This document shows, piece by piece, positions 5,264-7,996 of a stretch of 7,996 nt of DNA. The notes beneath the pieces were generated by a model, which had not been told where the DNA came from, did no database searches, and saw nothing but the letters and a program-made list of their open reading frames with translations. Numbering within the stretch: the stretch's first letter is position 1; each line of letters opens with the position of its first letter. The DNA is from JAILLW01 sp045640525 (GTDB lineage Bacteria > Bacillota > Clostridia > Lachnospirales > Lachnospiraceae), in NCBI GenBank assembly GCA_045640525.1, contig JAZUFE010000053.1, positions 1 through 7,996 on the forward strand, given 5' to 3'. The translations under genes and the position numbers were made by a program.

Positions 5264-6898
5264 ATGAAGAAATTTTTCAAGATTGAATATATAGTTCTGT
5301 TTGCTTTCATCATCCTTCAGGTAACTATCGGAATATTCCACGAACCATGGTTTGACGAGGCAGAATCGTGGCAGATTGCACGTTGTGCCGGTTATAAAGA
5401 ATTGATATTTTCCGTTCCGCATTATGAAGGTCATCCTCCTCTTTGGCATTTAATCTTATCCATACCTGCCAAACTGGGACTTCCCTATGAAATATCGCTA
5501 AAAACCGTCGGAATACTGTTTAACAGCATATCGGTGTATCTTTTATTGTTCAAATCGCCTTTTAAAAAGTGGGTCAGATGTTTACTTCCGTTTACATACT
5601 TTTTCTTCTATCAGTACGGAATAGTTGTCAGAACCTACTGCGTGATGATTCTCGCAATTATGCTGATAATGATTACTTTCAAGGACAAAGATTCGCATCC
5701 GTTCAGATTTGTGCTTAGCATCATTCTGCTATGTTTTACCACCGCATTCGGTTTGGCAATCGGTGCAGGGCTTGCCATCGCATGGTTAATAGACATCATT
5801 TCAGAGATAGGCTTAAAGACTTTCTTCAAGAAGCTTTTTTCGGATAAACGAATACTATCTCTATGGCTGTTGCTCATTGGGGCTTTATTCGTTGTTTCAC
5901 TAATTATGCCAAAGGCTGATACAATGGCAACAAATGCCGTAGTTCGAAACGGTATTGGTCTAAGAAGTCTGTATGCACTATTTGTCGCTTGGGCTGATGC
6001 AACGATGACCGATGTATTAAACGGGCTTCTCAAATTGTCAGCATTTGATCCCATAAGCCTCTTAACTGCGTCCGTTCTAGGGATAATTATCATTCTGTCC
6101 ATAATACTGATATCAAAGAAGAAATCTATCAAATACTTCCTTTTCATGTACTTTGGAATAGTTGTAATGATAGTCAGTCTATATTACAACACGCACCATG
6201 AAGGCATACTTTTTTTCACTCTTTTGTTATACTTCGGACTCAATAGATATATTTCAGGAGAATCATGTGCACATTTACTCTTTATCAAGTATCCTGATAT
6301 ATCAAGCATAAAGATTGTAATCAAAATTGAACTTTTCACTTTTTTCGCTGTATCTATTCTTTGGACTTGCTCAGCCTCCATTACAGACATAAGAAAGCCC
6401 TATAGTTTTGGAAGAGATTTAGCTACTTTCATATCTGAGCACGAGTTGGAGAGTGAATACATTCTTACCGAATGGGCTGAATTCCCTAAAGGCAAAGAAC
6501 ATGGAGATTTGAAATATGACACAAATCAAGTGGACTTCATTGTTGACATACTTCCTTACTATGACTCACTAAACACGAGTCTCAATGCTGCAGAGCCATG
6601 GCGAGGTTATTTGGTTCATCATGAAGGCAACGATGATAACAGTCAAAACATTTTGGCTTTGAAAAAGAAAGGAATTCCCGGCGTGATTCTCGGGGCCCCG
6701 AATTTGAGTAGAATATACGGCGATACCGTTAGTATGTCCGATTACGAGAAAGTATATGAAATAAAATATGTGGATGCCTGTATCCGCAAATTCAATTACT
6801 TTGATCAGCCGGACTATATGTATGTCAGAAAAGACTTGTTGGAATCCCACAACCTAGAATCAATTCTTCCACGCAAAGGACAGGTTCAAAATGAATAG
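5264..6898 (+). CDS. Multi-spanning membrane glycosyltransferase, GT-C type (GT39/PMT-like)
   Basis: This is probably a polytopic enzyme that transfers a sugar from a polyprenyl-phosphate donor to an extracytoplasmic acceptor. From the ATG at 5264 it has 544 residues. After a first membrane helix (about 8-24) comes the loop FHEPWFDEAESWQIAR (25-40). Its Asp31-Glu32 pair fits the catalytic acidic motif of the first outer loop in GT-C enzymes. HYEGHPPLWHL (53-63) follows, and this pattern is typical of ArnT/PMT-like proteins. Roughly ten further hydrophobic segments extend to about 369, with a conserved-looking HHEG at 310-313. A soluble, probably external, domain of about 170 residues (375-544) ends the protein. 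It overlaps the next gene by eight bases, so the two are translationally coupled. A start at 5228 would add 12 residues. Donor and acceptor are unknown. An uncharacterised GT-C-fold membrane protein without transferase activity is the alternative. Confidence 0.75.
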   Translation: MKKFFKIEYIVLFAFIILQVTIGIFHEPWFDEAESWQIARCAGYKELIFSVPHYEGHPPLWHLILSIPAKLGLPYEISLKTVGILFNSISVYLLLFKSPFKKWVRCLLPFTYFFFYQYGIVVRTYCVMILAIMLIMITFKDKDSHPFRFVLSIILLCFTTAFGLAIGAGLAIAWLIDIISEIGLKTFFKKLFSDKRILSLWLLLIGALFVVSLIMPKADTMATNAVVRNGIGLRSLYALFVAWADATMTDVLNGLLKLSAFDPISLLTASVLGIIIILSIILISKKKSIKYFLFMYFGIVVMIVSLYYNTHHEGILFFTLLLYFGLNRYISGESCAHLLFIKYPDISSIKIVIKIELFTFFAVSILWTCSASITDIRKPYSFGRDLATFISEHELESEYILTEWAEFPKGKEHGDLKYDTNQVDFIVDILPYYDSLNTSLNAAEPWRGYLVHHEGNDDNSQNILALKKKGIPGVILGAPNLSRIYGDTVSMSDYEKVYEIKYVDACIRKFNYFDQPDYMYVRKDLLESHNLESILPRKGQVQNE

Positions 6899-7850
6899 TG
6901 CTAAGCGGATAGAGTGGATAGATACCGCCAAAGGAATATCAATTATTTTAATGATTATCGGGCATACTATAAACGGAGGAATGAGAAATTTCATATATTC
7001 CTTCCATATGCCCCTATTTATAATACTATCAGGTTACACAATAAAGGAAATAACCAATGTGCACCAATTAAAGGCGAATGTTGTCAAAGATTTCAAACGT
7101 CTAATCATACCGTTTGCAATTATTAATGTCATCGACGTTTCTATACAGACCATAATTTGTGGCCGATCTCTTTCTTTTGGTTTTCACGAGTTAATACGTA
7201 GATTTATAACATGTGACAACTTAGAATGGATGCCCGTTTGGTTTCTGCTCATGCTCTTTTGGGCGAAAACTCTGTACTATTTGGTAGAATGTTTTGTAAA
7301 TAATACTTTGATTATCTATGTCCTTTTAGCGTTAATTGGAATTTTCGTACCGAATCTATGCTCTTTGCCACAATACTTCGATGTTGCTTTAGTCGGCACC
7401 CTATTTCTTTACTTTGGAGTACTATTTAAGAATAATCAAGATTTCATAAGCAAACACCCGGCTATTACTACGGTTATATCACTTATACTATGGATAGTTC
7501 CCTTTCTGTTTGACATACACATCGAAATAGCCGTCAGACATTATCCTTATTCTGTTGTATGTGTTATTGAAGCCATTGCCGGAGCATTTTGCATTATAAT
7601 GTTTTCAAAATGCATAGCAAATCACTCAAATTTTGTAAGAAGAATTTCAAGCAAAATCGGCACTTGTACGCTACTTATTCTGTGTGTCCATCAAATGGAT
7701 GTTATGTTCTCCTCTTTATGGGATTATTCTGATATACCATGGTTAGCTCCCCTTTTCAGGGTTGCCTTTGATTTGACAATTACACTTCTGATACTATTTA
7801 TTAAAAATCGTTTTTCGTCAAACGATTGCGGAATTTCATCTAACGTATAA
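6891..7850 (+). CDS. Acyltransferase-3 family membrane O-acyltransferase
   Basis: This integral membrane enzyme is predicted to O-acylate, probably O-acetylate, a glycan or glycolipid at the cytoplasmic membrane. The 319-residue product opens with RIEWIDTAKGISIILMIIGH (6-25), the family signature with the essential His25. Next comes FIYSFHMPLFIILSGY (34-49), also diagnostic, with FHMP at 38-41. WFLLMLFW at 117-124 and LCVHQM at 264-269 match the usual mid and late helices. About ten membrane helices are present and there is no extra extracellular SGNH domain, which resembles the short fucose 4-O-acetylase-like group. The ATG at 6891 overlaps the last eight bases of the glycosyltransferase gene, with AAAGGA at 6875-6880 as a likely ribosome binding site. 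This tight coupling suggests both enzymes act on the same surface polysaccharide or glycoprotein glycan. The acceptor cannot be read from sequence. Confidence 0.87.
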   Translation: MNSAKRIEWIDTAKGISIILMIIGHTINGGMRNFIYSFHMPLFIILSGYTIKEITNVHQLKANVVKDFKRLIIPFAIINVIDVSIQTIICGRSLSFGFHELIRRFITCDNLEWMPVWFLLMLFWAKTLYYLVECFVNNTLIIYVLLALIGIFVPNLCSLPQYFDVALVGTLFLYFGVLFKNNQDFISKHPAITTVISLILWIVPFLFDIHIEIAVRHYPYSVVCVIEAIAGAFCIIMFSKCIANHSNFVRRISSKIGTCTLLILCVHQMDVMFSSLWDYSDIPWLAPLFRVAFDLTITLLILFIKNRFSSNDCGISSNV

Positions 7851-7874
7851 ACCCAACAATTTCTATGTCATACT

Positions 7875-7996
7875 TTAACTATTCAGCAACTTTTCTAAGT
7901 CCCCGATGGATACGTCCATTCTTACAGATACTTCACGCATAGTCATTCCCGTATTCAGGAATCGTCTGATAACCATCTTCATATCTTCGCCCACCT
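7875..7996 (-). CDS. C-terminal fragment of an unidentified protein with helix-turn-helix-like tail
   Basis: The reading frame on the minus strand enters from the right edge and ends at TAA (7877-7875), giving 39 residues. The end, MVIRRFLNTGMTMREVSVRMDVSIGDLEKLL, is split here as MVIRRFLNTGM and TMREVSVRMDVSIGDLEKLL. It has the helix-turn-helix-like pattern of 'long helix, GMT.EEVS..., second helix' seen at the C-termini of many small clostridial proteins, including some Rpn/PD-(D/E)XK-type putative nucleases and DNA-binding proteins. The domain that would identify it is outside the window. It converges on the acyltransferase gene, with 24 bases between the two stop codons and no visible terminator. 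Coding status is likely, but the function is unknown. Confidence 0.55.
   Translation of the reverse strand, partial: VGEDMKMVIRRFLNTGMTMREVSVRMDVSIGDLEKLLNS

Noticed and set aside
6208..6215. T-tract in the glycosyltransferase gene as a phase-variation slip site.
   Set aside because: Only about seven T residues, with no other hallmark of a contingency locus. Such runs are common in AT-rich genes encoding Phe-rich membrane segments.
7851..7874. Terminator between the convergent gene ends.
   Set aside because: The 24 bases between the stop codons contain no GC-rich dyad or T-run on either strand.
1..7996. CRISPR arrays, tRNA or rRNA genes, insertion-sequence ends.
   Set aside because: No regularly spaced repeats, tRNA-like cloverleaf, rRNA signature or terminal inverted repeats with a transposase were seen on reading both strands.

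Overview
The window looks like chromosomal DNA from a Gram-positive clostridial bacterium, most likely in or near the Lachnospiraceae. This is an inference from moderately AT-rich sequence, strong GGAG-type ribosome binding sites, a compact type IV pilus cluster of the kind found in Clostridia, and an InlB-type (Flg_new) repeat in a surface protein. The genus cannot be named from sequence reading alone.

Minus strand, about 4924 down to 1: a four-gene type IV pilus operon, read right to left. First is a large modular prepilin-like protein with a class III pilin N-terminus, a Thr/Pro linker, one InlB B-type repeat and an unrecognised C-terminal domain. Next come the PilB/GspE-family assembly ATPase, the PilC/GspF-family inner-membrane platform protein, and a conventional major-pilin-like prepilin that runs off the left edge. 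Gaps are 12, about 102 and 78 bases, and each of the last three genes has its own ribosome binding site. PilB should drive polymerisation through PilC. The small Ser/Thr-rich pilin probably forms the fibre, and the large modular pilin is a candidate minor or tip pilin with an adhesive role. The prepilin peptidase, retraction ATPase and alignment proteins are not in the window.

4925-5263: a divergent intergenic region with candidate promoters on both strands, a perfect 7-6-7 inverted repeat and a 9-bp direct repeat. The reading frame of the large pilin stays open into this region, so the start of that gene is uncertain.

Plus strand, 5264-7850: two overlapping genes for a multi-spanning GT-C-type membrane glycosyltransferase and an acyltransferase-3 family membrane O-acyltransferase. 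They probably modify a surface glycan. Whether they act on the pili is only a hypothesis from adjacency.

Right edge, minus strand: the last 39 codons of a convergent gene with a helix-turn-helix-like C-terminus, cut by the window end.

The most notable items are the pilin/InlB-repeat fusion and its anomalous 5' end, the probable c-di-GMP-binding N-terminus of PilB, and a 44-bp-period duplication of the pilB 3' end that places tandem stops before a frame-shifted second copy of the same C-terminal codons.
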